Positions 21,583 through 30,244 of a stretch of 64,000 nt of DNA are shown here, piece after piece. A model generated the notes under the pieces. The model made no database searches and was not told the DNA's origin. It was given only the letters and a program-made list of their open reading frames with translations. The DNA comes from a virus, in IMG/VR virus record IMGVR_UViG_3300025815_002670, positions 1 to 64,000 of that record, one strand, 5' to 3'. Both the position numbers and the translations under genes were made by a program. Within the stretch, counting starts at the first letter, position 1. Each line of letters begins with the position of its first letter.

Positions 21583-22430
21583 AACCTAAAATTTATTTCA
21601 TCGCGGACATGTTTGCAGAAGATTATATTGGAGGAGCAGAGCTAACAACTAAAGCCATTATGCAGGCGTGCAAGAACTATGAAATTGAAAAAATACATTC
21701 TCATAAGTTAACTCTAGAAATTTTAGAAAATAATAAACAAAATCATTTTATTGTTTGTAATTTTTCAAATTTAGATGATAAGAATAAGATTTATATGTGC
21801 AAAAACAATCATTACTCTATTATTGAGTATGATTACAAATTTTGTAAATATAGATCAACTGTTAAACACAAGCAGGCTGAAGGGATTGAGTGTAATTGTG
21901 TTGAACAAATGCATGGAAAGATCAATAGTGCTTTTTATGGATATGCTTCAAAAATATGGTTTATGAGTCAAGAACAGAAAAACATATTTATAGATAATGT
22001 TGTGACAATAAAGAAAGAAAATTGTAGTGTGCTAAGTTCAGTTTTTTCAGATGGAGATCTTAGATTCATTCAGTCGTTAAAAGACAATGAAAAAAATGAT
22101 AAGTATTTAATCTTAGATTCTAACTCATGGATTAAAAACACTACAGGATGTATTGAATATGCAATCAGTAACAATTTAGGCTATGAGCTAATAAAGAACT
22201 TGCCTTATCATGAGCTTCTGATTAAGATGTCTACATCAAGAGGCTTGATCTTTATGCCAACAGCCCCAGACACTTGTCCAAGATTTGTTATAGAAGGCAA
22301 GCTTCTAGGACTAAAACTACATTTAAATGATTTTGTTCAGCATAAAGACGAATCTTGGTTTTTAAATCCAGAAAGCACCTATGAATATTTGATTAAAAGA
22401 GTAGAATATTTTTGGAGTTTTTATGAATAA
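21579..22430 (+). CDS. Glycosyltransferase-like protein
   Basis: 283 residues. The start KIYFIADMFAEDYIGGAELT resembles the N-terminus of GT-B enzymes. The C-terminal part has YHELLIKMSTSRGLIFMPTAPDTCPRFVIEGKLLGLKL, the position where GT4 enzymes carry the EX7E motif, here with a single clear Glu (VIEGKL). It is shorter than the usual 350-400 residues. Its target sugar is unknown. It is the first complete gene of the AT-rich island. Confidence 0.65.
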   Translation: MKPKIYFIADMFAEDYIGGAELTTKAIMQACKNYEIEKIHSHKLTLEILENNKQNHFIVCNFSNLDDKNKIYMCKNNHYSIIEYDYKFCKYRSTVKHKQAEGIECNCVEQMHGKINSAFYGYASKIWFMSQEQKNIFIDNVVTIKKENCSVLSSVFSDGDLRFIQSLKDNEKNDKYLILDSNSWIKNTTGCIEYAISNNLGYELIKNLPYHELLIKMSTSRGLIFMPTAPDTCPRFVIEGKLLGLKLHLNDFVQHKDESWFLNPESTYEYLIKRVEYFWSFYE

Positions 22431-23118
22431 AAAAACTTTGGTAGTTATGGGAAATGGACCATCTTTAAAAGATATTGATTTTTCACTTTTAAAACATGTT
22501 GATACATTCGGACTTAATTCGGCTTATAGAGCATATCGCAGAATGGACTGGTGGCCAACATATCATGGATGTTTTGATTATAGAGTTACAGACAACCACA
22601 AGGAAGAGTTTATTAACTTGATAGACTCTAAAAAAATACAAAAACATTTCTATATTAGAAACATTAGTTCTGCATCTAATTTTCAGTTTGTTAATCTTCT
22701 AGCTTATGGTTCTACAGATAAGACAAACAATTCTATCCAAGACTTCAATAATTTTCATGATAATGGAAATTCTGGAGCGAATGCCTGTTCTGTAGGGATA
22801 TGCTTAGGGTACAAAAAGATAATACTGCTTGGTGTTGATTGCAATTATATTGAATTTGTAGATGGATGTAAAAAAGACGGACCAGGAGGTCTAGTGATGG
22901 AAAAAACACCAGACAAAAATCCAAACTATTGGTTTGATGACTATCAGCAAAAAGGCGATGAATATAATGTACCTGCTGGACTCTCTTTCCATATGCCTAC
23001 ATGGAACATGTTAGCTTATAGAGCAGCGCACGCAGGTGTTGAAATTATTAACTGTAGTCCCATTACAAATCTTAGATGTTTTAGGAGAATAAACTTACTG
23101 GAAGCGTTAGATGAATAA
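22423..23118 (+). CDS. GT42/DUF115-like sialyltransferase-type protein
   Basis: 231 residues. VVMGNGPSLKDIDFSLL at 7-23 matches the GNGPSL motif of Campylobacter-type sialyltransferases (GT42) and of DUF115/MAF proteins that transfer nonulosonic acids. YKKIILLGVDCNY near 127-139 and a conserved His in LSFHMPTW near 185 fit this fold. Together with a CMP-sugar synthetase-like gene at 28650 this suggests transfer of a CMP-activated acidic sugar. Activity and donor are inferred. Confidence 0.7.
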   Translation: MNKKTLVVMGNGPSLKDIDFSLLKHVDTFGLNSAYRAYRRMDWWPTYHGCFDYRVTDNHKEEFINLIDSKKIQKHFYIRNISSASNFQFVNLLAYGSTDKTNNSIQDFNNFHDNGNSGANACSVGICLGYKKIILLGVDCNYIEFVDGCKKDGPGGLVMEKTPDKNPNYWFDDYQQKGDEYNVPAGLSFHMPTWNMLAYRAAHAGVEIINCSPITNLRCFRRINLLEALDE

Positions 23119-23518
23119 AATATTTTCAAAAATAATTCCTAATAAGTTAATACACACTGTTTTTAAAACAAAAGACATACAAAATAGAATTGATATTTGT
23201 CCTCCTGAGCAGTTCCTTCAGTTAGCAGTACTGAGAATGGATAAAGGTAAAACTTTCAAGCCTCATAAACATATATTTAAAAAAGGTGAAGAAAATGTAA
23301 TTGCTCAAGAGTCATGGACAGTTATTCAAGGATCAGTTAAAGTTTTTTTATATGATCTTGATGACACGATTGTATATACTGATATCCTTAAGCCAGGAGA
23401 CTGTTCTATAACTTTTTACGGTGGACATAACTATGAAATTTTAGAAGATAACACTTTGGTTTATGAACACAAAACAGGTCCGTACAAAGGACAAAAATTG
23501 GATAAAAAGTTTATATGA
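23111..23518 (+). CDS. Cupin protein of the WbuC type
   Basis: 135 residues. PHKHIFKKGEENVIAQE near 52-68 and WTVIQGSVKVFLYD near 70-83 form the two cupin strands, with His ligands at 53 and 55. C-terminal HNYEIL offers the third. Small cupins like this occur in polysaccharide clusters as isomerases or as proteins of unknown role. It overlaps both neighbours. Confidence 0.7.
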   Translation: MNKIFSKIIPNKLIHTVFKTKDIQNRIDICPPEQFLQLAVLRMDKGKTFKPHKHIFKKGEENVIAQESWTVIQGSVKVFLYDLDDTIVYTDILKPGDCSITFYGGHNYEILEDNTLVYEHKTGPYKGQKLDKKFI

Positions 23519-24066
23519 TAAAGGTAAATATTGGCTGTGGTTGGAGAAACTTCGGTTCAGAATGGATTCACATTGATGGTGGAGATTATTCTCATTTAGA
23601 TTACAGAACAGATAGATTACAAGACTTAAGTTTTTTTAAAAGTTGTACCATTGACCTAATTTATTCATCACATGTGATTGAATACTACGATCGAGAAAAA
23701 ATTAAAGACGTGCTGAAAGAGTGGAAAAGAGTTTTAAAACCTGGCGGTGTTATAAGAATTGCCGTGCCAGATTTTGAGGTATTAAGCTATCTATATTCCA
23801 CAAGACAAGTAAAACTATCTCAAATTATTGGACCTCTTTATGGGAAGATGGAAATGGGAGATAAAGAAATATTTCATAAAACGGTGTATGATTTTGATAG
23901 CTTAAAAGATGTTCTAGAGGATGTTGGTTTTCATAGTGTCACGCGTTATGACTGGAGAGAGACCGAGCATGTAAGATACGATGATCATTCTCAAGCATAT
24001 ATTCCTCATATGGACAAAAACAACGGTACACTCATCAGTCTAAACGTCGAGGCATACAAAAAATGA
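23515..24066 (+). CDS. SAM-dependent methyltransferase
   Basis: 183 residues, one class I methyltransferase domain. VNIGCGWRNFGSEWIHID near 4-21 is the SAM-binding motif I with an acidic end, DLIYSSHVIEY near 47-57 is motif II-like, and WKRVLKPGGVIRIAVPD near 69-85 is the post-II motif. It most likely methylates a sugar of the glycan. ATGA overlaps on both ends. Confidence 0.85.
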   Translation: MIKVNIGCGWRNFGSEWIHIDGGDYSHLDYRTDRLQDLSFFKSCTIDLIYSSHVIEYYDREKIKDVLKEWKRVLKPGGVIRIAVPDFEVLSYLYSTRQVKLSQIIGPLYGKMEMGDKEIFHKTVYDFDSLKDVLEDVGFHSVTRYDWRETEHVRYDDHSQAYIPHMDKNNGTLISLNVEAYKK

Positions 24067-24653
24067 ATTTTGATGTCGTAACACAGTTTGAAGATAAGGT
24101 AGCAAATTATTTTGGCTCTCCTTTTGCAATAGCGGTTGATTCATGTACTCATGGATTAGAAATATGTTTGAGATATAAAAACATTAAAAAACTTGTAGTT
24201 CCTAAGAGAACTTACATTTCTGTTCCATTTTTAGCAAATAAGCTCAATATTGATTTAGAATGGAAAGAAGAATCTTGGACCGATTTTTATGAGATTGGGG
24301 ATACAAAAATATTTGACGCCGCTGTATTATGGCGTTATAATAGTTATGTATCTGGAACAATGATGTGTCTTAGTTTCCAATATCGAAAGCATCTTAGTCT
24401 TGGCAGAGGGGGAATGATATTACTGGATGACCCTACGGCTGCGATAGAGTTAAAGAAGATGTCTTACGACGGAAGGCTTCCAGATATCCCTTGGAGGGAA
24501 CAAGATATTAATTCCTTTGGATATCATTATTATATGACACCAGAGACGGCACAACTTGGTTTAGATAAACTACCACAAGCTATAGAATCTGAACCAAAAA
24601 AATGGACAGTTACCGACTGGCCCGATCTTACAAAAATGGAGATTTTTAAGTGA
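24063..24653 (+). CDS. Short DegT/DnrJ-type aminotransferase-like protein
   Basis: 196 residues, about half the usual 370-400. VANYFGSPFAIAVDSCTHGLEI near 13-34 matches the cofactor phosphate loop, FDAAVLW the Asp region, and SFQYRKHLSLGRGG near 104-117 holds the PLP lysine. YMTPETAQLGL near 158-168 matches the end of the large domain. The C-terminal small domain is missing, without an obvious frameshift. It may be a minimal enzyme making an amino sugar, or an inactive remnant; intact reading frame and tight spacing favour use. Confidence 0.7.
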   Translation: MNFDVVTQFEDKVANYFGSPFAIAVDSCTHGLEICLRYKNIKKLVVPKRTYISVPFLANKLNIDLEWKEESWTDFYEIGDTKIFDAAVLWRYNSYVSGTMMCLSFQYRKHLSLGRGGMILLDDPTAAIELKKMSYDGRLPDIPWREQDINSFGYHYYMTPETAQLGLDKLPQAIESEPKKWTVTDWPDLTKMEIFK

Positions 24654-25615
24654 AAAAAGCACTAATAACAGGAATAAATGGACAAGACGGAAGCTATTTA
24701 GCCGAACACCTACTATCACTAGGATATGAAGTCCATGGTATGGTTAGAAGACACTCTGTAGCTGAGAATCAAAATTCTAGACTGCACCACTTAAATGGCT
24801 CTATTCACACTCATTACGGTGACTTGCTTGATTATCCATCTTTAGTAAGAGTAGTGTCCAAGGTCATGCCAGATGAAATTTATAACTTAGGTGCTATGAG
24901 TCATGTGCGTATTAGTTTTGATATGCCATCATTTACCATTCAGACTAACGCTCTTGGAGTATTAAATATTCTTGAAGTATATCGAACGGTTTGTCCTGTC
25001 GCTAAGTTCTATCAAGCCAGTTCCTCAGAGATGTTTGGCAACTCTGTAGATGAGGATGGGGTACAAAGACTAACAACCCCTATGAACCCCGTGAGCCCAT
25101 ATGGGTGTGCAAAGGTAATGGGCTTTAATCTTGTTAGGCATTATCGTCACGCTTATGGTTTACACGCCTGTAATGGTATTCTTTTTAATCACGAGTCTCC
25201 ACGGCGAGGTTCTAACTTTGTAACCAACAAGGTTGTAAAAGGTGCCGTAGCGATTAAGAAAGGTCTTCAAGATAAGCTAGAACTCGGAAATATGGATTCA
25301 TATCGAGACTGGGGCCATTCGAAAGATTATGTTCGAGCAATGCACATGATTCTAAATCATGAGACTCCTGACGAGTTTATTGTCGCCACTGGCGAGACTC
25401 ATTCAGTTAGGGATCTTTGCGAAGTTGTTTTTGCAAAGCTTGGCATGGATTATCGAGACTATATTGTTCAGAACCCAAAGTATATGAGACCAGAAGAATT
25501 GAAATATCTCAAGGGAGACCCTTCAAAGGCTAGAGAAGTTTTAGGATGGCACCCAGACTACACTTTTGAGACTATGCTGAACGAAATGATAGAAAGATGG
25601 GAGACTGAGTTGTGA
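24650..25615 (+). CDS. gmd: GDP-mannose 4,6-dehydratase-like enzyme
   Basis: 321 residues from GTG 24650. GINGQDGSYLAEHLLSLGYE at 7-26 is the NAD(P)-binding start, SSSEMFG near 124-130 and YGCAK near 151-155 give the catalytic Ser/Glu/Tyr/Lys, and FNHESPRRG near 180-188 is a signature of GMD. The usual product is GDP-4-keto-6-deoxymannose; GDP-heptose dehydratases have the same motifs, and nearby heptose-type enzymes make that substrate possible. Gene symbol reflects family, not proven substrate. Confidence 0.9.
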   Translation: MKKALITGINGQDGSYLAEHLLSLGYEVHGMVRRHSVAENQNSRLHHLNGSIHTHYGDLLDYPSLVRVVSKVMPDEIYNLGAMSHVRISFDMPSFTIQTNALGVLNILEVYRTVCPVAKFYQASSSEMFGNSVDEDGVQRLTTPMNPVSPYGCAKVMGFNLVRHYRHAYGLHACNGILFNHESPRRGSNFVTNKVVKGAVAIKKGLQDKLELGNMDSYRDWGHSKDYVRAMHMILNHETPDEFIVATGETHSVRDLCEVVFAKLGMDYRDYIVQNPKYMRPEELKYLKGDPSKAREVLGWHPDYTFETMLNEMIERWETEL

Positions 25616-27516
25616 ATTCACAGAAAAGAGTATGTGTCTTGCAGGTCACTCCTGAAACACCTAACCCTAAGCATGTCGAGTTATTTCACAATAAAGCAGA
25701 TTGTGATTTCTTCTTTGTTACGCACGATAGTCCACACAAAGATGCTTTACAATTTTGTCCAAACACAACTTGGACAGACACGAGAAACATCTTGGCTGCC
25801 AAAGTGACAAAAAATTATGAATATTATGCATTTGTAGATTATGACTATATTTTTCGACCTCTAGGGGAGTTAGGTGTTCTAGAACAAATACTTCACGACC
25901 TTGAGGAATATAATCCAGCAGTCCTTACTTTTTACCCCGGTAATGGTATGACAACGCCTTTTGCCGCTAACGTAGCTTATAGAGATAGCAAAGATTACTC
26001 TATCTTACCCTTCAGCCATTGCGGCTTAAAGATTATACACCACAGCCTTCTCAAATGGTTTTTTCCCATGGTTACGCGCTTCGGCGGTGGAGTAGAGGCT
26101 TGCCATTTATTCAACATACTTGAGATACCCTTCTTGAAAAATGTAGTGTGTAGTCATCAAATGGTTTATGATAATGGAGTGACTGACTTTGACGCTCCTC
26201 ACAATCAAGATGGTGCTTGGAGCGACTATTGTATGAATGAAATGTGGAAGTGGATAAAGCCATCTTTCAAGAAAAACAATCTTTTAGATTCTCAGGCGTC
26301 AAGCAATGCAGAAAAAATGAGTTCACTTCTGATTAAAAAAGTCTTTCAAAACATATTTGTAACAAAAAATATACAACCTCTTAAGAGTGGTAGAGTAGAG
26401 AATTACTTTGACCGTGAGAGGATTGAAAAGTTTTTTAATTTTTTTCACGAAAGATTTCAAAATTTTGACTGTAATTTAGATGCGCAATTGTCGCATATTA
26501 CTTCTGATGATATGGGCAGGGTTACTTCTCGTTTGACGAAGATTGAGTTTGCAGATTTAAATGTGCAAGAAAACCCTTGGATCCAAATCACAGCGGATAT
26601 AAACAAAGAAATTAAAGAAAGCAGAAAGCTTACGACATCTGAAGTTGTTGAAATATACCAGAAGACAGCAGGTTCTTCTTTGTTTTACAACTCTCACAAT
26701 AAAGATCCTAGACTAGAAGAGTTTCTAAAAGACAAGAGGGTGGCGTTTGTTGGACCTGCACCGTATCTTAATGGAAGCGGTAAAGGTGCTTTGATTGACT
26801 CATACGATGTAGTTGTGAGAATACAACATGGTATACCCAATATAGAAGATTACGGCTCTAGAACAGATGTGGTTCAAAGCTGCTTGAACTCAAATTATGG
26901 CCCACCTTTGGTGAGATACTTGGAATCTATTCCACCAGAACAACGACCAGATTTTGTTATTTGTAACGATACAGCGAGTCAGCAAAAAAGAGATGGAAGC
27001 TGGGCTCTTGTAGATGAAATCTATGAGTCTATTTTTGAAAATCTTTCTATACCTTTTGTGCATTTGAAAAACCAAGATTCCACTTGGGATCGCTGGGGTT
27101 TGTACTGGGAAATCTACGCTAAACAACACATTGAGAAGTTTGCAAAAGGCAGTTATACAATATATTCTGCTAATTTTAATTCTGGATATGGTGCCCTAAA
27201 TGTCTTGCTGGGCTACCCTTTGAGGGAGTTAGCAGTATTTGGAGTTGACTTCTATAACACAGGAATACCACAAAATGATGCACAAAAGTACAATAATCAG
27301 TATACTAGTACATATGGTGCCTCTGGCACCCCTAACGGTCCAGATAAAGTCCTCCACGATCAGATTTCACAAATAATGCATTGTAAAAATGTTTTATTGA
27401 GAGATTCTAGGTTTAAATTGGATGAGCCTGTACTTAGACTGTTGAATCAAGAAAGTATTAATTCTAGAATCAACAAATTTGTATTGTTACCAAAATTTAA
27501 AAACGAGACGAGATAA
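25612..27516 (+). CDS. Two-domain glycosyltransferase with GT29 sialyltransferase-like C-terminus
   Basis: 634 residues from GTG 25612. The first 250 residues look like a glycosyltransferase-type domain with YAFVDYDYIF, a possible DxD, and AANVAYRD. A helical linker follows. From about 375, VAFVGPAPYLNGSGKGALID and SYDVVVRIQHG resemble the sialylmotif L of family GT29, and SANFNSGYGALNVLLGYPL with AVFGVDFY near 518-545 resembles motif S. GT29 is mainly known from animals, with scattered bacterial and phage relatives. Domain order is seen; sialyl transfer is inferred. Confidence 0.7.
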   Translation: MNSQKRVCVLQVTPETPNPKHVELFHNKADCDFFFVTHDSPHKDALQFCPNTTWTDTRNILAAKVTKNYEYYAFVDYDYIFRPLGELGVLEQILHDLEEYNPAVLTFYPGNGMTTPFAANVAYRDSKDYSILPFSHCGLKIIHHSLLKWFFPMVTRFGGGVEACHLFNILEIPFLKNVVCSHQMVYDNGVTDFDAPHNQDGAWSDYCMNEMWKWIKPSFKKNNLLDSQASSNAEKMSSLLIKKVFQNIFVTKNIQPLKSGRVENYFDRERIEKFFNFFHERFQNFDCNLDAQLSHITSDDMGRVTSRLTKIEFADLNVQENPWIQITADINKEIKESRKLTTSEVVEIYQKTAGSSLFYNSHNKDPRLEEFLKDKRVAFVGPAPYLNGSGKGALIDSYDVVVRIQHGIPNIEDYGSRTDVVQSCLNSNYGPPLVRYLESIPPEQRPDFVICNDTASQQKRDGSWALVDEIYESIFENLSIPFVHLKNQDSTWDRWGLYWEIYAKQHIEKFAKGSYTIYSANFNSGYGALNVLLGYPLRELAVFGVDFYNTGIPQNDAQKYNNQYTSTYGASGTPNGPDKVLHDQISQIMHCKNVLLRDSRFKLDEPVLRLLNQESINSRINKFVLLPKFKNETR

Positions 27517-27944
27517 TGGGTATTAAAACTAATTCAGACTCTAACCTTGTTAGTGTCTTAGAAAATGATGGAGTTCCATACTCCGAACTTATAAAATATG
27601 AAAACTATTCAACAGTTAATTTGCAAGAACTTAGAGAAGATCTTGGTATGGGTTCTTGGGCAGTAAGGATTGCGTACAATGATTTGTTTGGTGGTGTTGT
27701 TATACAGCAACACCCCGGAGAAGGAAACAGAAAGCACTTTCATCCAGATGCCGATGAAAATTGGGTAATCTTGGATGGCGAATGGGAATGGTGGATTCAG
27801 GGGATAGGAACTCGTAGAGTAACCAAGAATGACATCATTGTGGTTCCAAAGAATACTTGGCACCACATAAGATGTGTTGGTGATAAGCCGGGTGTTAGAT
27901 ATGCCATTACTCGTCCTGATGTGAATCATGTCTACGAAGAGTGA
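27516..27944 (+). CDS. Cupin domain protein
   Basis: 142 residues. HFHPDADENWVILDGEWEWW near 69-88 carries the His/His/Glu metal ligands of cupin motif 1, and VPKNTWHHIRC near 109-119 is motif 2 with its His. It is a single cupin, perhaps a sugar epimerase or isomerase, or a metal-dependent enzyme acting on the same precursor as the neighbouring SDR. Its start overlaps the preceding stop (TAATG), and its end overlaps the SDR gene by 17 bases. Confidence 0.75.
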   Translation: MGIKTNSDSNLVSVLENDGVPYSELIKYENYSTVNLQELREDLGMGSWAVRIAYNDLFGGVVIQQHPGEGNRKHFHPDADENWVILDGEWEWWIQGIGTRRVTKNDIIVVPKNTWHHIRCVGDKPGVRYAITRPDVNHVYEE

Positions 27945-28650
27945 TATTTGTTTTAACTTTTCTGGTAAGACTGTGATTGTATTCGGTGGAAGTAGAGGGA
28001 TAGGTAAAGAAATCTGTCGCCTCTTTTCCGATTCTGGAGCCACGGTTTACAATGCTTCTAGAACTCCTTCATTATTAGAATCTGTTATTGATTTAAAATG
28101 TGATTTACAGAGCACAGATGAAATAAAAGAAGTATTTTCTCAATTTAAAAAAGTAGATTTTGTAATCAATGTGGCCGGCACGAATCTATGTGAACCAATT
28201 GAAAAAATTAGTGTTGATGAGTGGGACAGATTAATGAACGTTAATCTAAAATCTTTTTTTATAATTTGTAAAGAAGCCGTAAGGGTAATGAAAAAGAACA
28301 ACTATGGAAAAATAGTCAATGTCTCGTCAATAGCCGGAAGGAGCAAAAGTATTGTAAGTGGAGTGCATTACACTTCCAGTAAATATGGTATAATAGGTTT
28401 AACAAAGCAGCTTTCTAATGAAGTTTCGAAATTCAATATACTTGTAAATTGTGTTTGTCCAAGTCAAACAATGACTAAAATGCTGCAAGAATCTATGTCC
28501 ACTGAGGCCATAATGAAATTAGAAGAAAAAATACCTGTTAGAAGAGTAGCTACAACAACCGAACAGGCTCTTCCTGTTCTATTTTTATGTTCGTCTGCCG
28601 CTTCTTATATTGCAGGGACAGTGATTGATATCAATGGAGGGCAACTCTGA
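27928..28650 (+). CDS. Short-chain dehydrogenase/reductase
   Basis: 240 residues. GGSRGIGKEICRLFSDSG near 16-33 is the TGxxxGIG cofactor loop, NVAG the NNAG strand, VSSIAG the catalytic Ser, and YTSSK the YxxxK pair. The fold is that of FabG-type SDRs. In glycan clusters such enzymes reduce or oxidise a keto sugar; the exact substrate is not visible. It sits between a cupin and a CMP-sugar synthetase-like gene, which suggests one short pathway. Confidence 0.9.
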   Translation: MSTKSDICFNFSGKTVIVFGGSRGIGKEICRLFSDSGATVYNASRTPSLLESVIDLKCDLQSTDEIKEVFSQFKKVDFVINVAGTNLCEPIEKISVDEWDRLMNVNLKSFFIICKEAVRVMKKNNYGKIVNVSSIAGRSKSIVSGVHYTSSKYGIIGLTKQLSNEVSKFNILVNCVCPSQTMTKMLQESMSTEAIMKLEEKIPVRRVATTTEQALPVLFLCSSAASYIAGTVIDINGGQL

Positions 28651-29318
28651 TGCCAAGAGAAGTAGATATAAACGTCCTGATTGCTGTCCGTGGTGGCTCA
28701 AAGAGAGTTCCAAGAAAAAATATTAGACCCTTCGGGGGTTCTAACATGCTTACGTTAAAAGTGCAACAGGCTCTTAGACTCTCTAATGTCAACAAGGTAA
28801 TTGTAACATCGGACAACGAAGAGATGTTGAATATTGCATCAGAACTTGGTGCTCATGTAATGAAGAGAGACCCATATTATGCTAGTGATACTGTGCCCAT
28901 GGGAGATGTTTATGTTCATCTTGCCTCATCTCTAGATTGCAAAGATATTCTCTGGACACCAGTTACGAGTCCGCTTGTCAAAGACGAAACAGTGCAAGAA
29001 TGTATACAAACTTATATTGATAATGAGCAGCATGATTCAGTTGTAACAACAAATATAATAAAAGAATACATGTGGCTTGGAAACAAAGCAATAAATTATG
29101 ATCCCAAGAATCACCCACGTTCTCAAGATTTGCCGAATATATATGCTTTAAATTTTGCTGTCAATATCTTGCCACGAAAACTAATGATAAAGAATAAAAA
29201 TATATTAGGAGACAATTTTTATCCATACACGTTAGATGAAGTAGAGGCGGTTGATGTTGATACAGAGTTTGAATTTATGCTTGCTGAAACACTATATGAA
29301 AAGTTAAGAAAAAAATGA
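28650..29318 (+). CDS. neuA-like: CMP-nonulosonic acid synthetase-like cytidylyltransferase
   Basis: 222 residues. IAVRGGSKRVPRKNIRPFGG near 11-30 is the N-terminal nucleotide-binding loop of NeuA/KdsB enzymes. KVIVTSDNEEM, a RDPYYASDT segment and TPVTSPL near 108-114 fit further motifs. NeuA enzymes activate sialic, legionaminic or related acids with CMP. No NeuB or NeuC relative is seen in the window, so the acid would come from the host or from another gene. ATG overlaps the preceding TGA. Confidence 0.85.
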   Translation: MPREVDINVLIAVRGGSKRVPRKNIRPFGGSNMLTLKVQQALRLSNVNKVIVTSDNEEMLNIASELGAHVMKRDPYYASDTVPMGDVYVHLASSLDCKDILWTPVTSPLVKDETVQECIQTYIDNEQHDSVVTTNIIKEYMWLGNKAINYDPKNHPRSQDLPNIYALNFAVNILPRKLMIKNKNILGDNFYPYTLDEVEAVDVDTEFEFMLAETLYEKLRKK

Positions 29319-30244
29319 AAAACATAAAAGTTTTTATTGTCACCTACAGAAGACCTAAGATTCTTAATCAAACATTAAGAAGGCTATTTAATGAGACAGA
29401 TTTTGCAAATGTCAAGAATACTGAGGTAAACATCATCAATAATCATAGCGAGTTTACTCTTGATGATGAATTTGCAGATAAAATCAATGTGATTCATAAC
29501 AATGCTAGACCTGATTGGGATACTGGCAATCTTGCAAGAAATTGGAATCAAGCATTAATTCACGGCTTCAAGGATCTAAACAATCCAGATGCTAAGATTG
29601 TTGTAACAATGCAGAATGATATTGTCCTGAGTTCAAATTGGGTTTCTAATCTTTTAAGGATGCATCAGAAATATACGTTTATTACTGGACAGCTTGGCGA
29701 TAACATCATAAGTTATCGTCCAGAGGCAGTTAAAAAGATAGGTATGTGGGATGAGAGATTTCTTACGCCTGCCAATAAAGAAGCCGACTACTACATTAGG
29801 GCTCTAATTTACAATAAAGAAAAGTCGATGATTGGCGATAAAGTTCATGGCAGGCTCCTCAATTCTCATGATGCTCTTGAGTTAGATACAAGTGAATATC
29901 TTGGAGACGAAGCAAAATGGAGAAAAGAAAAAAGCAATGATATATCACGCGAAGCCTGGTATCATACATCACAAATTTTTTATTGGAAATGGAAAGATAC
30001 TTGGAAGACCCAGCCTAGCTATTATGGGTGGCTAACAAGGTGGAGTAAAGAATTTGTTGATAATCCTCCAACCCCACCAAAAGTTCCAAATTTTATACAA
30101 TACTATTATTTTGAAAAAGATATTGAACTTAGTGACAAAAATTATGTAGGATGGAGAGAGGGTGATTGTTGGCTAGATGCCAATAAGTGTCTTGACATAG
30201 ATACCCACCCATTTAAAGAAGAGCAGAGATTTAGAAATGATTAA
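29315..30244 (+). CDS. Family 2-type glycosyltransferase
   Basis: 309 residues, GT-A pattern. IKVFIVTYRRPKILNQTLRR at 4-23 and VNIINNHS are typical GT2 starts. The usual DxD region may be QNDIVLS near 103-109. The C-terminal half is Trp- and Tyr-rich (YYGWLTRWSKEF, GWREGDCW), perhaps for acceptor binding. ATGA overlaps the CMP-sugar synthetase-like gene. Confidence 0.75.
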   Translation: MKNIKVFIVTYRRPKILNQTLRRLFNETDFANVKNTEVNIINNHSEFTLDDEFADKINVIHNNARPDWDTGNLARNWNQALIHGFKDLNNPDAKIVVTMQNDIVLSSNWVSNLLRMHQKYTFITGQLGDNIISYRPEAVKKIGMWDERFLTPANKEADYYIRALIYNKEKSMIGDKVHGRLLNSHDALELDTSEYLGDEAKWRKEKSNDISREAWYHTSQIFYWKWKDTWKTQPSYYGWLTRWSKEFVDNPPTPPKVPNFIQYYYFEKDIELSDKNYVGWREGDCWLDANKCLDIDTHPFKEEQRFRND

